Shown: positions 1-7,765 of the stretch, in pieces
Numbering within the stretch: the first letter of the stretch is position 1
How the letters are laid out: each line of letters starts with the position of its first letter
Source: Pseudomonadota bacterium
Lineage (GTDB): Bacteria > Pseudomonadota > Gammaproteobacteria > Arenicellales > Poriferihabitantaceae
DNA: 12,581 nucleotides
Assembly: GCA_024226105.1 (NCBI GenBank)
Contig: JAAELZ010000296.1
Location: forward strand, 1-12,581
Direction of reading: 5' to 3'
The notes under the pieces: generated by a model
What the model was told of the DNA's origin: nothing
Seen by the model: the letters and a program-made list of their open reading frames with translations, nothing else
Database searches by the model: none
Translations under genes and position numbers: made by a program

Positions 1-122
1 ATATACAGTAAACCGGTTTTAATCGATTTATTGCGCTGAGCCGGGCTTGCTTTACCATACCAGGACATAAACCACATAACACCCATGAGTACCAGCAGGC
101 CGAGGAACAGTCTAATAAACAT
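1..122 (-). CDS. N-terminus of a small membrane-anchored protein, probably of the DnaJ-domain type (partial)
   Basis: Reading leftward from an ATG at 120-122, the frame stays open to the window edge for 40 codons. It begins MFIRLFLGLLVLMGV, a single hydrophobic N-terminal segment (about residues 3-20), followed by a polar stretch with SWYGKASPAQRNK. This pattern, a signal-anchor helix then an S/SPxQR element then a second hydrophobic start (TGLLY), recalls a family of short proteobacterial membrane proteins that end in a J-domain. That identification is from memory of the family; the J-domain itself lies outside the window. A purine-rich site (AAGGA, minus strand) lies about 12 nt upstream of the start. 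The gene sits 17 bp after the asd stop, so the two are probably cotranscribed. Being an open N-terminus is well supported; the function is not. Confidence 0.55.
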   Translation of the reverse strand, partial: MFIRLFLGLLVLMGVMWFMSWYGKASPAQRNKSIKTGLLY

Positions 123-139
123 GAGTTTTCGGTTTCCTT

Positions 140-1264
140 TTAACGCGCTAAAAGGATATCCAGCATGCGGCGCAAAGGCTCAGCCGCACCCCAGAGCAAT
201 TGATCGCCCACGGTGAAGGCGCTCAAATAGTTTTCACCCATTTGCATTTTACGCAGCCGCCCTACCGGAACCGTCAGCGTTCCACTGGCGTAGGCCGGGG
301 TGAGGAATTTCTGCGACGCCTCACTCACATTGGGCACCACTTTGGTCCATTCGCTGGTCTCCCCCAAGATATCTTCGATTTCATCCATTGGAAGATTGTG
401 TTTCAGTTTGATGGTAAGTGCTTGTGCGTGTGAACGCATGGCGCCAATGCGGACACACAAGCCGTCGACAGGGATGAGTTGCTCGCCACGACGCCCGAGT
501 ATTTTGTTGGTTTCATTGGGCGCTTTCCATTCCTCCCGGCTGACGCCGTTATCCAGATCCGTATCAATCCAGGGAATCAGGCTTCCCGCCAGGGGTACGG
601 GCCAGTTTTCCAGAGGATAGGAACTGCCGTTAATGGTATCGCTGACTTTTTTGTCAATGTCGAGTATGGATGAGCCGGGATCCTGCAATAGATCACTGAC
701 TGAATCATTGATCACACCCATCTGGCTTATCAGTTCGCGCATACTGCGTGCGCCTGCGCCTGAAGCAGCCTGATAGGTCATCGCGCTCATCCATTCAATC
801 TGGTCTGCACGAAACAGACCGCCCAGGCCCATCAGCATCAGGCTGACCGTGCAGTTACCACCAATGAGTTTCGTGGTACCGTTGTCCAGCGCCTTATCAA
901 TTACCTCCCGGTTTACCGGATCGAGGATAATGATCGAATCTTCATCCATGCGTAGCGTAGAGGCAGCATCTATCCAGTAGCCCTTCCAGCCCGCCTGTTG
1001 TAGCTTTGGGAAAACAACTCGGGTGTAATCACCGCCCTGGCAGGTTATGATCACATCCATGCTGGCGAGTTTGTCGATATCAAATGCATCTTGCAGGGCA
1101 GGGCAATCAATACCCACGTCCGGAGCGGCCTGACCGGCCTGGGAAGTGGTGAAGAACACGGCTTCATTTAGTTTATCGAAATCTTTCTCAGCGCGCATGC
1201 GCTCGAGTAAAACGGACCCAACCATGCCGCGCCAACCGACGAAGCCTACACGATTAATTTTCAT
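140..1264 (-). CDS. asd: Aspartate-semialdehyde dehydrogenase
   Basis: This enzyme reduces aspartyl phosphate with NADPH to aspartate semialdehyde, the branch point for lysine/diaminopimelate, threonine, methionine and isoleucine synthesis, in the cytoplasm. At 374 aa it matches the long gammaproteobacterial Asd class (E. coli 367 aa). The nucleotide-binding loop is GWRGMVGS (residues 10-17). The catalytic cysteine is C138 in GGNCTVS. The active-site Arg/His segment is VRIGAMRSHAQA with R272 and H279. The ATG at 1262-1264 gives the family's usual N-terminus; only a weak ribosome binding site precedes it. It is divergent from ilvI, sharing a 276-bp intergenic region. Both genes feed isoleucine synthesis, although nothing visible proves joint control. 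No missing key residue was noticed. Confidence 0.97.
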   Translation of the reverse strand: MKINRVGFVGWRGMVGSVLLERMRAEKDFDKLNEAVFFTTSQAGQAAPDVGIDCPALQDAFDIDKLASMDVIITCQGGDYTRVVFPKLQQAGWKGYWIDAASTLRMDEDSIIILDPVNREVIDKALDNGTTKLIGGNCTVSLMLMGLGGLFRADQIEWMSAMTYQAASGAGARSMRELISQMGVINDSVSDLLQDPGSSILDIDKKVSDTINGSSYPLENWPVPLAGSLIPWIDTDLDNGVSREEWKAPNETNKILGRRGEQLIPVDGLCVRIGAMRSHAQALTIKLKHNLPMDEIEDILGETSEWTKVVPNVSEASQKFLTPAYASGTLTVPVGRLRKMQMGENYLSAFTVGDQLLWGAAEPLRRMLDILLAR

Positions 1265-1540
1265 TGCTGTTTGATACGGTATAAAAGAGATATATTAAGG
1301 TTTAATTATAGACAATTTACGCACGAGATAGTGCGAGTAAACGCTTAATTTATTCTTTTGTATATCGGTCTTTTGCATCCATTCATAAATGGTCATTGAT
1401 GTTGATCGAGTTTTAGGGTAAAAACGCGTGTTCCTGTCTGGTTTTTGAAGGGAAGCCTCAGTGCGGCCGCTTATGGGTGTGTTGAACTTCTGCCTTTGCT
1501 GATCAGATATTGCGAGCGTTAATAAATTAAGAGGTTTGGT
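1265..1540. promoter_or_regulatory. Divergent asd/ilvI intergenic regulatory region
   Basis: This 276-bp stretch separates two divergent biosynthetic genes and must carry promoters for both. The part next to asd (about 1270-1320) is very A+T-rich, with TATAAA at 1280-1285 (reading TTTATA on the other strand), TATATT at 1291-1296 and TATAGA at 1307-1312. No pair has convincing -35/-10 spacing, so exact promoters cannot be assigned. Closer to ilvI is a short ORF rich in branched-chain residues (1389-1421, listed separately) and an AAAAAC/GTTTTT inverted pair around 1420-1447. No T-box or obvious rho-independent attenuator was recognised. The ilvI ribosome binding site AAGAGG lies at 1529-1534. 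Confidence 0.5.
1389..1421 (+). promoter_or_regulatory. Possible branched-chain leader peptide (10 codons)
   Basis: The frame ATG GTC ATT GAT GTT GAT CGA GTT TTA GGG TAA encodes MVIDVDRVLG, in which five of the nine residues after Met are Val, Ile or Leu. It lies 119 bp upstream of the ilvI start, where enterobacterial ilv operons carry attenuation leader peptides. Against it, no clear ribosome binding site precedes it and no strong terminator hairpin with a U-tract follows it. It could be chance. Confidence 0.2.
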
Positions 1541-3265
1541 GTGGAACTTAGTGGTGCAGAAATTGTTGTTCAGAGCCTGGTGGACGAAGGTGTAGAATTT
1601 GTCTTCGGTTATCCGGGCGGTGCAACGCTACATATTTATGATGCTATCTATAATCACGATGGTATTAACCATATATTGACGCGCCATGAACAGGGTGCTG
1701 CGCATGCTGCTGACGGTTATTCGCGATCAACCGGAAAAACCGGCGTGGTGCTGGTCACATCAGGCCCCGGTGCTACAAATGTGGTGACGGCCGTCGCCAC
1801 TGCGCATATGGATTCCATTCCGATGGTTGTGTTAACCGGGCAGGTGATGTCGCAACTGATTGGCAACGATGCCTTCCAGGAAGCCGATATCGTCGGTATT
1901 ACACGTCCCTGCGTCAAACATAATGTGCTGATCAAAGATGTACACGACATCGCCAGCGCGATCAAAAAGGCATTCCATATTGCGGAAACCGGGCGACCGG
2001 GCCCGGTGTTGGTGGATATTCCAAAAGATATTACCGCTGAGAAAACCAAATATGTCTACCCTGATCGTGTTTCCTTACGCTCTTACCAGCCTAAGGTAAA
2101 AGGCAATGACCGGCAAATCAAACGCGGCCTTGAAATGTTGCTTGCGGCAGAGCGGCCGATTATCTATAGCGGTGGTGGAGCGGTTCTGGCAAATGCGCAT
2201 AAAGAACTTACTGAACTCGCACAGTATCTGGGTGCGCCGGTCACCAATACCCTGATGGGTCTGGGTGCTTACCCCGCAAGTGATGCTCAATTTGTCGGTA
2301 TGCTGGGTATGCACGGCACATACGAAGCCAACATGGCGATGTATGAGGCTGATCTTATTTTTACCGTTGGCGCGCGTTTTGACGATCGTGTGACGGGGGA
2401 ACTGAGTAAGTTTTCCCCTAAAGCAAAAATCGTGCAGATTGATATTGATCCGGCCTCTATCAGTAAAAATGTAAAAACGGATATACCGATTGTCGGTGAC
2501 GTCAAAGTAGTGCTTACGCAATGTCTTCAAATCTTAAAAAGCTTGCCAAAACCCGAAGCGGAGCGCACAAAGGCCTGGTGGGAGCAGATAAACCAATGGC
2601 GAGGCAAAAATTGTCTCAAGTTTGATACCTCATCGCCGATGATCAAACCCCAGCACGTTATTAAAAGTTTGTGTGAGGTTACACGAGGCGAAGCCTTTGT
2701 GGCGTCGGATGTCGGCCAGCACCAGATGTTTGCTGCGCAATACTATGATTTCAATAAACCCAGGCGCTGGATCAATTCTGGCGGGCTGGGCACCATGGGC
2801 TTTGGCCTGCCGGCTGCGATGGGCGCCCAATTTGGTAACCCCGATGCTCAGGTTGCCTGCGTTACAGGGGATGGTAGTATCCTTATGTGTATTCAGGAAC
2901 TCGCGACCTGCTTACAGTATAAATTGCCGATTAAAATTATTTGCCTTAACAATCGCTATCTGGGCATGGTGCGCCAATGGCAGGAATTCTTTTACGAGCG
3001 GCGCTATTCGCACACCTATATGGATTCAGTACCTGATTTTGTGGCGCTGGCAGAAAGTTTTGGGCATGTTGGAATGCGTATCGATAAACCGGGTGATGTA
3101 GATGGCGCACTGAAAGAAGCGTTTGATCTGAAAGATCGCCTGGTATTTCTGGACGTGGTCACCGATCAGGGCGAAAATGTATTTCCGATGATCCCGGCTG
3201 GCGCAGGCCATAGCGAAATGGTTTTGCGTCCTGAAAATGAGAATGAACCGCAGGAGCAGGCCTGA
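1541..3265 (+). CDS. ilvI: Acetohydroxyacid synthase (acetolactate synthase), large subunit
   Basis: This is the catalytic subunit that condenses pyruvate with pyruvate or 2-ketobutyrate to give acetolactate or acetohydroxybutyrate, the first common step of valine/leucine and isoleucine synthesis. It needs thiamine diphosphate, Mg2+ and FAD. The 574 aa match the family (E. coli IlvI is 574). The catalytic glutamate is E50 in TRHEQGAAHAADGY. The ThDP/Mg motif runs from GDG (443-445) to NN (470-471). N-terminal, central FAD-binding and C-terminal ThDP domains are all present. The start is GTG at 1541, preceded by AAGAGG; the first residues MELSGAEIVVQSL align with the IlvI N-terminus, which supports this start. 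The stop overlaps the ilvH start (TGATG), indicating translational coupling with its regulatory subunit. I use ilvI rather than ilvB because of this resemblance and the ilvH partner. Confidence 0.96.
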   Translation: MELSGAEIVVQSLVDEGVEFVFGYPGGATLHIYDAIYNHDGINHILTRHEQGAAHAADGYSRSTGKTGVVLVTSGPGATNVVTAVATAHMDSIPMVVLTGQVMSQLIGNDAFQEADIVGITRPCVKHNVLIKDVHDIASAIKKAFHIAETGRPGPVLVDIPKDITAEKTKYVYPDRVSLRSYQPKVKGNDRQIKRGLEMLLAAERPIIYSGGGAVLANAHKELTELAQYLGAPVTNTLMGLGAYPASDAQFVGMLGMHGTYEANMAMYEADLIFTVGARFDDRVTGELSKFSPKAKIVQIDIDPASISKNVKTDIPIVGDVKVVLTQCLQILKSLPKPEAERTKAWWEQINQWRGKNCLKFDTSSPMIKPQHVIKSLCEVTRGEAFVASDVGQHQMFAAQYYDFNKPRRWINSGGLGTMGFGLPAAMGAQFGNPDAQVACVTGDGSILMCIQELATCLQYKLPIKIICLNNRYLGMVRQWQEFFYERRYSHTYMDSVPDFVALAESFGHVGMRIDKPGDVDGALKEAFDLKDRLVFLDVVTDQGENVFPMIPAGAGHSEMVLRPENENEPQEQA

Positions 3266-3759
3266 TGAGACGAATTATTTCCGTATTACTTGAAAATGAA
3301 TCGGGTGCTTTATCACGCGTAGCGGGGCTGTTTTCGGCTCGTGGTTACAACATTGAAAGCCTGACGGTGGCTGCGACCGAAGATCGTACCTTATCTCGCC
3401 TGACCATGGTTACGCGTGGAGACGATGATGTAATTGAGCAAATACTTAAACAACTCAATAAGTTAATTGATGTTGTTAAAGTTGTTGATATTACAGAAGG
3501 TGCCCATCTGGAGCGCGAAGTCATCCTCGTCAAGGTGCAGGCGAAAGGCGGCGAAGCGCGTGATGAGATGATGCGCCTGATTGAAATTTTTAAAGGCAAA
3601 ATCGTGGATGTCACCGAAACAACCTATACCCTGGAGATGACCGGCGATTCGGCCAAGATTTCTTCATTTATTGAAGGGCTGAAGAATACCAAAATACTGG
3701 AAACCGTACGTTCGGGTATCACCGGCATTAGCCGCGGGAAAACGGCTCTGCGCGCATAG
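3265..3759 (+). CDS. ilvH: Acetohydroxyacid synthase, regulatory small subunit
   Basis: This small subunit binds the IlvI catalytic subunit, raises its activity and confers valine feedback inhibition. It is 164 aa against 163 in E. coli IlvH. The N-terminal ACT domain (about residues 3-76) begins RRIISVLLENESGALSRVAG, and the ENESGALSRV loop is where valine binds in characterised homologues. The C-terminal ALS small-subunit domain follows, with LEREVILVKVQAKG near residues 82-95 and a closing SGITGISRGKTALR. Its ATG shares one base with the ilvI stop, so it is translationally coupled. The ilvC start lies 110 bp downstream, so the three genes probably form one operon or closely linked units. 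Confidence 0.96.
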   Translation: MRRIISVLLENESGALSRVAGLFSARGYNIESLTVAATEDRTLSRLTMVTRGDDDVIEQILKQLNKLIDVVKVVDITEGAHLEREVILVKVQAKGGEARDEMMRLIEIFKGKIVDVTETTYTLEMTGDSAKISSFIEGLKNTKILETVRSGITGISRGKTALRA

Positions 3760-3794
3760 CGCACCATCCGGCTTGCACCGAATTGTTCAAAAAA

Positions 3795-3814
3795 CCGGGC
3801 CAGGTAATGGCCGG
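3795..3814 (+). promoter_or_regulatory. G+C-rich inverted repeat between ilvH and ilvC
   Basis: CCGGGCC (3795-3801) can pair with GGCCGG (3809-3814) across a 7-nt loop, with one bulged G. It is preceded by six A but not followed by a T-run, so on the + strand it is not a standard rho-independent terminator. It could be a weak bidirectional terminator (A-run on one side) or an mRNA processing stem between the two synthase genes and ilvC. Confidence 0.25.
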
Positions 3815-3869
3815 CGACTCAGGCACAAATTACATTTAAAACACTTAATCTCAAATATTTGGAGACAAC

Positions 3870-4886
3870 ATGAAAGTTTATTACGATAAAGACGCTAATC
3901 TGGACATGCTGCAAGGCAAGAAAATTGCCGTGCTGGGTTATGGTTCTCAGGGACATGCTCACGCAAATAATCTTAAAGACAGCGGAATGGACGTGGTCGT
4001 TGGCCTGCGTGAAGGTTCTAATTCGATCAAAAAAGCTCAGGATGCAGGCCTCGCAGTCGCCTCGATTGCGGATGCGGTGTCGCAATCCGATATTGTCATG
4101 GTGTTATTGCCCGACGAAAACCAGGCGGCTATCTATGAGAACGAGATCCGGGATAACTTAAAACAAGGTGCTGCGCTGGCGTTTGCACACGGCCTTAATA
4201 TCCATTTTGATTACATCAAGCCGCGAGAAGATATCGATGTATTCATGGCAGCACCCAAGGGCCCAGGGCACCTGGTTCGTTCTACCTATACCCAGGGTGG
4301 CGGTGTGCCTTGCCTGGTGGCCGTGGCGCAGGACAGTTCCGGCAATGCGCTCGAAACCGCGATTGCCTACGCATCTGCAGTGGGTGGTGGGCGCGCAGGA
4401 ATTATTGAAACCACTTTTAAAGATGAAACTGAAACCGATCTGTTCGGTGAACAGGCTGTGTTATGCGGTGGTACCACTGCGCTGGTTCAAGCAGGTTTTG
4501 AAACCCTGGTCGAAGCAGGATATCCACCTGAAATGGCGTATTTTGAGTGCTTGCACGAGCTTAAACTGATCGTTGATTTAATGTATGAAGGTGGTATTGC
4601 CAATATGCGTTATTCCATTTCCAATACCGCCGAATTTGGTGACTTAACGCGTGGCCCTCGCGTGGTCAATGAGCAAACAAAAGCCGAAATGAAAAAGATC
4701 CTTGAAGAAATTCAATCGGGACAGTTTGTTAAAGAGTTTTTTGCAGACAATGAACAGGGCGGCAAAGTGTTTCCCGAACTTCGTGCCAGGGGTGCTGACC
4801 ACCAGATCGAAGAAGTGGGTGCAAAACTACGCGGCATGATGCCGTGGATTGAAGCTGGCAAGATTGTCGATAAATCTAAGAATTAA
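3870..4886 (+). CDS. ilvC: Ketol-acid reductoisomerase (NADP+), class I
   Basis: IlvC converts acetolactate or acetohydroxybutyrate, the products of IlvIH, to dihydroxy acids by alkyl migration and NADPH reduction. At 338 aa it is the short class I form. The Rossmann fingerprint is GYGSQGHAHA (residues 23-32). NADPH-phosphate contacts are expected in LREGSNS, with R47, S50 and S52. The catalytic metal ligands D190 and E194 stand in FKDETETDLFGEQ, exactly where class I enzymes have them. The C-terminal all-helical knotted domain is complete. GGAG at 3861-3864 is a good ribosome binding site five bases before the ATG. Its position after ilvIH puts two consecutive pathway steps together. ilvD and ilvE are not in the window. 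Confidence 0.98.
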   Translation: MKVYYDKDANLDMLQGKKIAVLGYGSQGHAHANNLKDSGMDVVVGLREGSNSIKKAQDAGLAVASIADAVSQSDIVMVLLPDENQAAIYENEIRDNLKQGAALAFAHGLNIHFDYIKPREDIDVFMAAPKGPGHLVRSTYTQGGGVPCLVAVAQDSSGNALETAIAYASAVGGGRAGIIETTFKDETETDLFGEQAVLCGGTTALVQAGFETLVEAGYPPEMAYFECLHELKLIVDLMYEGGIANMRYSISNTAEFGDLTRGPRVVNEQTKAEMKKILEEIQSGQFVKEFFADNEQGGKVFPELRARGADHQIEEVGAKLRGMMPWIEAGKIVDKSKN

Positions 4887-4981
4887 CGTACGGTCGATTG
4901 AAGATGATTTGCTGTGGAATCAATAGACTGGTGAGGGCGCGTGAGATTCATGAATTGTCCGGGTCAGGGGTTACTATCCGT

Positions 4982-5008
4982 CGTGATGCGGTTTAACAGC
5001 GCATCACG
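4982..5008 (+). terminator. Strong 9-bp stem-loop between ilvC and psd
   Basis: CGTGATGCG (4982-4990) and CGCATCACG (5000-5008) are perfect inverted repeats around a 9-nt loop. No U-tract follows (next bases CCTACAACATAA), so this may be a non-canonical terminator, a 3' mRNA-stabilising stem for ilvC, or a protein-binding palindrome. It lies 39 bp before the psd start, in a 160-bp gap, and probably marks the boundary between the ilv and phospholipid genes. Confidence 0.45.
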
Positions 5009-5046
5009 CCTACAACATAATTCCTCAGATAGTGTAAGCTAAGGTT

Positions 5047-5688
5047 ATGAATCTGAAAACCTATCCTGTAATTGCCCGTGAGGGTTGGGAAAGACTAGCG
5101 ATTGGTCTGATCGTCTGCCTGTTTGCGAGCTTCACCATCGGCGGCTGGTCTGTTCTGTTCTGGATTGGTTTTGCCTTCATGCTGCAGTTTTTCAGAGATC
5201 CGCCACGCAGAATCCCGGATGATTCGGGTGCTATCGTTGCGCCTGCCAGCGGCAAGGTAATCCGGATTGAGCAGGTGGATGATCCGTATCTTGATCGTCC
5301 CTGCACCAAGGTGAGTATTTTCATGAATGTGTTTTCGGTGCATTCAAACCTCATTCCTGTAGAAGGCATCATTAAGGAGCGCTGGTATTCGCCCGGGAAG
5401 TTCTTCAATGCGGCGCTTGATAAGGCCTCAACAGATAATGAGCGAAATGCCCTGTGGCTACAGACTGAAAATGGTCAGGATATTGTTTTTGTTCAGGTCG
5501 CAGGGCTTATTGCGCGGCGCATATTGTGTTACGTAGAACCCGGTGACGAGGTGGATATCGGAGACCGGTATGGTTTTATTCGTTTTGGTTCCCGTGTTGA
5601 TCTGTATTTACCACAAGACACTGAAATTAAGGCTTCTCTCGGGCAATGGGTGGATTCCGGTAACGACATAATCGCGCTATTGAACTAA
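5047..5688 (+). CDS. psd: Phosphatidylserine decarboxylase proenzyme (PSD-A type)
   Basis: Psd decarboxylates phosphatidylserine to phosphatidylethanolamine at the inner membrane using a self-generated pyruvoyl group. The 213 aa fit the short PSD-A subfamily rather than the ~320-aa E. coli type. Hydrophobic stretches near the N-terminus (about residues 17-54, including LAIGLIVCLFASF and FWIGFAFMLQFF) should anchor it to the membrane. Family motifs include FRDPPRRIP (about 55-63), with APASGKV and then FMNVFSVHSNLIPVEG in the core. The self-cleavage site is FGS, with G181/S182 predicted to give the beta chain and the pyruvoyl-capped 32-residue alpha chain. The start has a modest TAAGG ribosome binding site. 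It is followed after 14 bp by pssA, whose product makes its substrate. Confidence 0.95.
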   Translation: MNLKTYPVIAREGWERLAIGLIVCLFASFTIGGWSVLFWIGFAFMLQFFRDPPRRIPDDSGAIVAPASGKVIRIEQVDDPYLDRPCTKVSIFMNVFSVHSNLIPVEGIIKERWYSPGKFFNAALDKASTDNERNALWLQTENGQDIVFVQVAGLIARRILCYVEPGDEVDIGDRYGFIRFGSRVDLYLPQDTEIKASLGQWVDSGNDIIALLN

Positions 5689-5702
5689 TTGTGGTTAAGT
5701 AA

Positions 5703-6464
5703 ATGACTGATTCGAAAAATCGTAAAGGAATTTATATCCTTCCCAGCCTGTTCACCACGGCTGGATTGTTCTTTGGTTTTTATGCCATCATATTTGCTTC
5801 CCAGGGTGTCTTCGACAAGGCGGCGGTAGGTATATTGATCGCCATGATTATGGACGGGCTGGACGGGCGGGTTGCCCGGCTGACCAATACCGCCTCTGAA
5901 TTTGGCAAGGAATATGACTCGCTGGTTGATCTTGTTGCCTTCGGTTTGGCGCCGGGCCTGGTGGTCTATTTCTGGTCGTTGCAACACTTAGGCAAAACCG
6001 GCTGGTTGATTTCTTTTATTTTTGCGGCAGCGACCGCACTCAGACTGGCCCGCTTCAATACCCGTGATGCTAATGAAAAGCGCTATTTTATTGGCCTGCC
6101 TTCGCCTGCGGCAGCGGCGTTTGTTACCTTCTGGGTCTGGAGCATGCATGAGTTTGAAATCGAGGGATCCAGTATTTCAATCATCAGCGCGCTGATCGTG
6201 TTTTTTGCGGCCTTAATGATGGTGAGCAACATCAAGTATCGAAGCTTTAAAGATTTTGATGCCAAGAGCAGGGTACCTTTTATTGTGTTGATAGGGCTGG
6301 TGATGATTTTCTCACTAATATTTTTCGATCCTCCCCGTGTTTTGTTTTTGATGGCGGCCGGGTTTGCCTTATCCGGGCCGCTGGCCTGGCTGTTTCGCTA
6401 TCGAAAAGGCCAGGAGAAATGGGAAAATATTATTGATGATGTGGATGAAGAAACTGAGGATTAG
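5703..6464 (+). CDS. pssA: CDP-diacylglycerol-serine O-phosphatidyltransferase
   Basis: This enzyme makes phosphatidylserine from CDP-diacylglycerol and serine, the substrate of the adjacent Psd. It is an integral membrane CDP-alcohol phosphatidyltransferase, unrelated to the phospholipase-D-like PssA of E. coli. The full signature is present: D51, D54-G55, A58-R59, G68, D72 and D76 (DGLDGRVAR, then FGKEYDSLVD). The N-terminus IYILPSLFTTAGLFFGFYAI is typical of the family. About seven or eight hydrophobic helices can be seen, with a charged C-terminal tail (KWENIIDDVDEETED). At 253 aa it has normal length. Only a weak ribosome binding site precedes the ATG 14 bp after psd, suggesting cotranscription. 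Confidence 0.94.
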   Translation: MTDSKNRKGIYILPSLFTTAGLFFGFYAIIFASQGVFDKAAVGILIAMIMDGLDGRVARLTNTASEFGKEYDSLVDLVAFGLAPGLVVYFWSLQHLGKTGWLISFIFAAATALRLARFNTRDANEKRYFIGLPSPAAAAFVTFWVWSMHEFEIEGSSISIISALIVFFAALMMVSNIKYRSFKDFDAKSRVPFIVLIGLVMIFSLIFFDPPRVLFLMAAGFALSGPLAWLFRYRKGQEKWENIIDDVDEETED

Positions 6465-6585
6465 CGTTTAAGGGATCAGCGTCGGATTGCACCTGATAGC
6501 TGCCACTCGCTAAACTCTGCCTGTCAGGATGGCCGGTTGCGTGGCCAATCAAGAGATAAGGATTAGCTTATAGTCAGTATAAGTA

Positions 6586-6614
6586 TCGCTTATTGTGTTA
6601 GGCTGGTTTATACT
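6586..6614 (+). promoter_or_regulatory. Tentative mdh promoter
   Basis: The 184-bp gap between pssA and mdh contains TATACT at 6609-6614, a five-of-six match to a sigma-70 -10 box 35 bp before the mdh ATG. The -35 region at the right distance (6586-6591, TCGCTT) is poor, so an activator may be needed or the site may be wrong. No clear pssA terminator was found in the gap, only a short GGCC/GGCC pair at about 6531-6546. Confidence 0.3.
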
Positions 6615-6648
6615 ATTCTCTTTATATTCCTGAAGAGTCAAACTAGCT

Positions 6649-7629
6649 ATGAAACCTGCTGTTAAAGTTGCGATTACCGGTGCTGCCGGCAATATTGCCT
6701 ATTCCCTGATTTTCCAAATAGCTTCCGGCAATATGCTGGGAAAGGATCAACCCGTTATTCTGCAGTTGATTGAAATTCCACCTGCTCTGGGCGCGCTTGA
6801 AGGCGTTGTCATGGAGTTGGAAGATTGTGCATTTCCGCTGGTCAAGGGGATTGTGGCGACCAGCGATATTAATGTCGGCTTTGATGATATCGATTATGCT
6901 ATGCTGGTGGGTGCCAGGCCACGCAGCAAAGGAATGGAACGCAAAGATCTATTGCTGGGCAACGCAGAAATATTTTCTGCCCAGGGTAAGGCCCTGAATG
7001 CGGTTGCAAAGCGTGATGTAAAGGTGCTGGTAGTAGGTAACCCGGCCAATACCAATGCTTTGATTACCATGCACAACGCGCCGGATATTGCGCCTACCCA
7101 GTTTACCGCGATGACACGTCTGGATCATCAGCGAACCCTTTCACAGTTGTCTACCAAACTCGAGCTGGATCATACCCGGATTCATCAGGTAGCGATCTGG
7201 GGTAACCATTCCGCTACGCAATACCCGGACGTTTTCCACACTCTCGTTGATGATCAACCTGTTATCGAACAACTGGACATGGACTGGATTGAAAAAGCAC
7301 TTATTCCCGATGTTCAAACACGTGGTGCGGCTATTATTAATGCTCGCGGCGCCTCAAGCGCAGCATCGGCTGCGGTTGCTGCCGCTTTGCATATGCATGA
7401 CTGGGCACTCAATAGTGCACAACCCGATGACTGGGTCAGCATGGGCATTAAATCCAACGGTGACTACGGTATCGACGATGATCTGATTTTTTCCTTTCCA
7501 CTGGTTTGCCGCGACGGTGAATACGATGTGGTCAAAGGGCTGGAGATCAATGATTTTTCAGAACAGCGTATCCGCTTAACAGAAAAAGAGTTAATCGAAG
7601 AGCGCGACGCGATTCGTCACCTGCTTTAA
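6649..7629 (+). CDS. mdh: Malate dehydrogenase (NAD-dependent)
   Basis: Mdh interconverts malate and oxaloacetate in the TCA cycle. The 326 aa belong to the class common in beta- and many gammaproteobacteria (related to eukaryotic cytosolic MDH) rather than the 312-aa E. coli type. The NAD-binding loop is GAAGNIAYS (residues 11-19), and the acidic residue at the end of the second strand is E42 in LIEIPPALGALEGV. Substrate arginines stand in GARPRSKGMERKD (R90, R92, R98) and R162 in RLDHQRT. The catalytic pair is D159 and H187 (WGNHSATQYPD). The start gives the expected short N-terminus (MKPAVKVAITGAAG); GAAGAG about 12 nt upstream is a weak ribosome binding site. It has its own intergenic region on both sides, so it is probably monocistronic. 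Confidence 0.96.
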   Translation: MKPAVKVAITGAAGNIAYSLIFQIASGNMLGKDQPVILQLIEIPPALGALEGVVMELEDCAFPLVKGIVATSDINVGFDDIDYAMLVGARPRSKGMERKDLLLGNAEIFSAQGKALNAVAKRDVKVLVVGNPANTNALITMHNAPDIAPTQFTAMTRLDHQRTLSQLSTKLELDHTRIHQVAIWGNHSATQYPDVFHTLVDDQPVIEQLDMDWIEKALIPDVQTRGAAIINARGASSAASAAVAAALHMHDWALNSAQPDDWVSMGIKSNGDYGIDDDLIFSFPLVCRDGEYDVVKGLEINDFSEQRIRLTEKELIEERDAIRHLL

Positions 7630-7662
7630 TTCATAGCAGAGGCAAAAATCTCAAAATGGTTT

Positions 7663-7678
7663 ACCCGCGAAAGCGGGT
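7663..7678. repeat. REP-like hairpin after mdh
   Basis: ACCCGC (7663-7668) and GCGGGT (7673-7678) form a perfect 6-bp stem around a GAAA tetraloop, 34 bp after the mdh stop. The core CCCGCGAAAGCGGG followed by a TCCA-like tail resembles the small dispersed palindromes common in many proteobacterial genomes. Only one copy is in this window, so dispersal cannot be shown. It lacks a U-tract but may still help to end or protect the mdh transcript. Confidence 0.4.
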
Positions 7679-7765
7679 GTCCACACGCAATGGAATCATA
7701 CCGTTCTCCTGACAATGAAGAGCGTATACGTTCCACGCAAAAAACGTTTTGGGTGAGTATTGCTG

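Noticed and set aside
1476..1508. ATG at the start of a 9-codon frame (MGVLNFCLC) as an ilv leader peptide
   Set aside because: Only three branched-chain residues, no ribosome binding site and too near the ilvI start to leave room for attenuator structures.
2075..2530. 151-codon open frame on the minus strand inside ilvI
   Set aside because: It is the antisense shadow of a well-supported gene and shows no protein-family features.
7760..7765. TTG start two codons upstream for the yqfA-like gene
   Set aside because: The ATG at 7766 has a better spaced ribosome binding site (GGGTGAG) and gives the usual family N-terminus.
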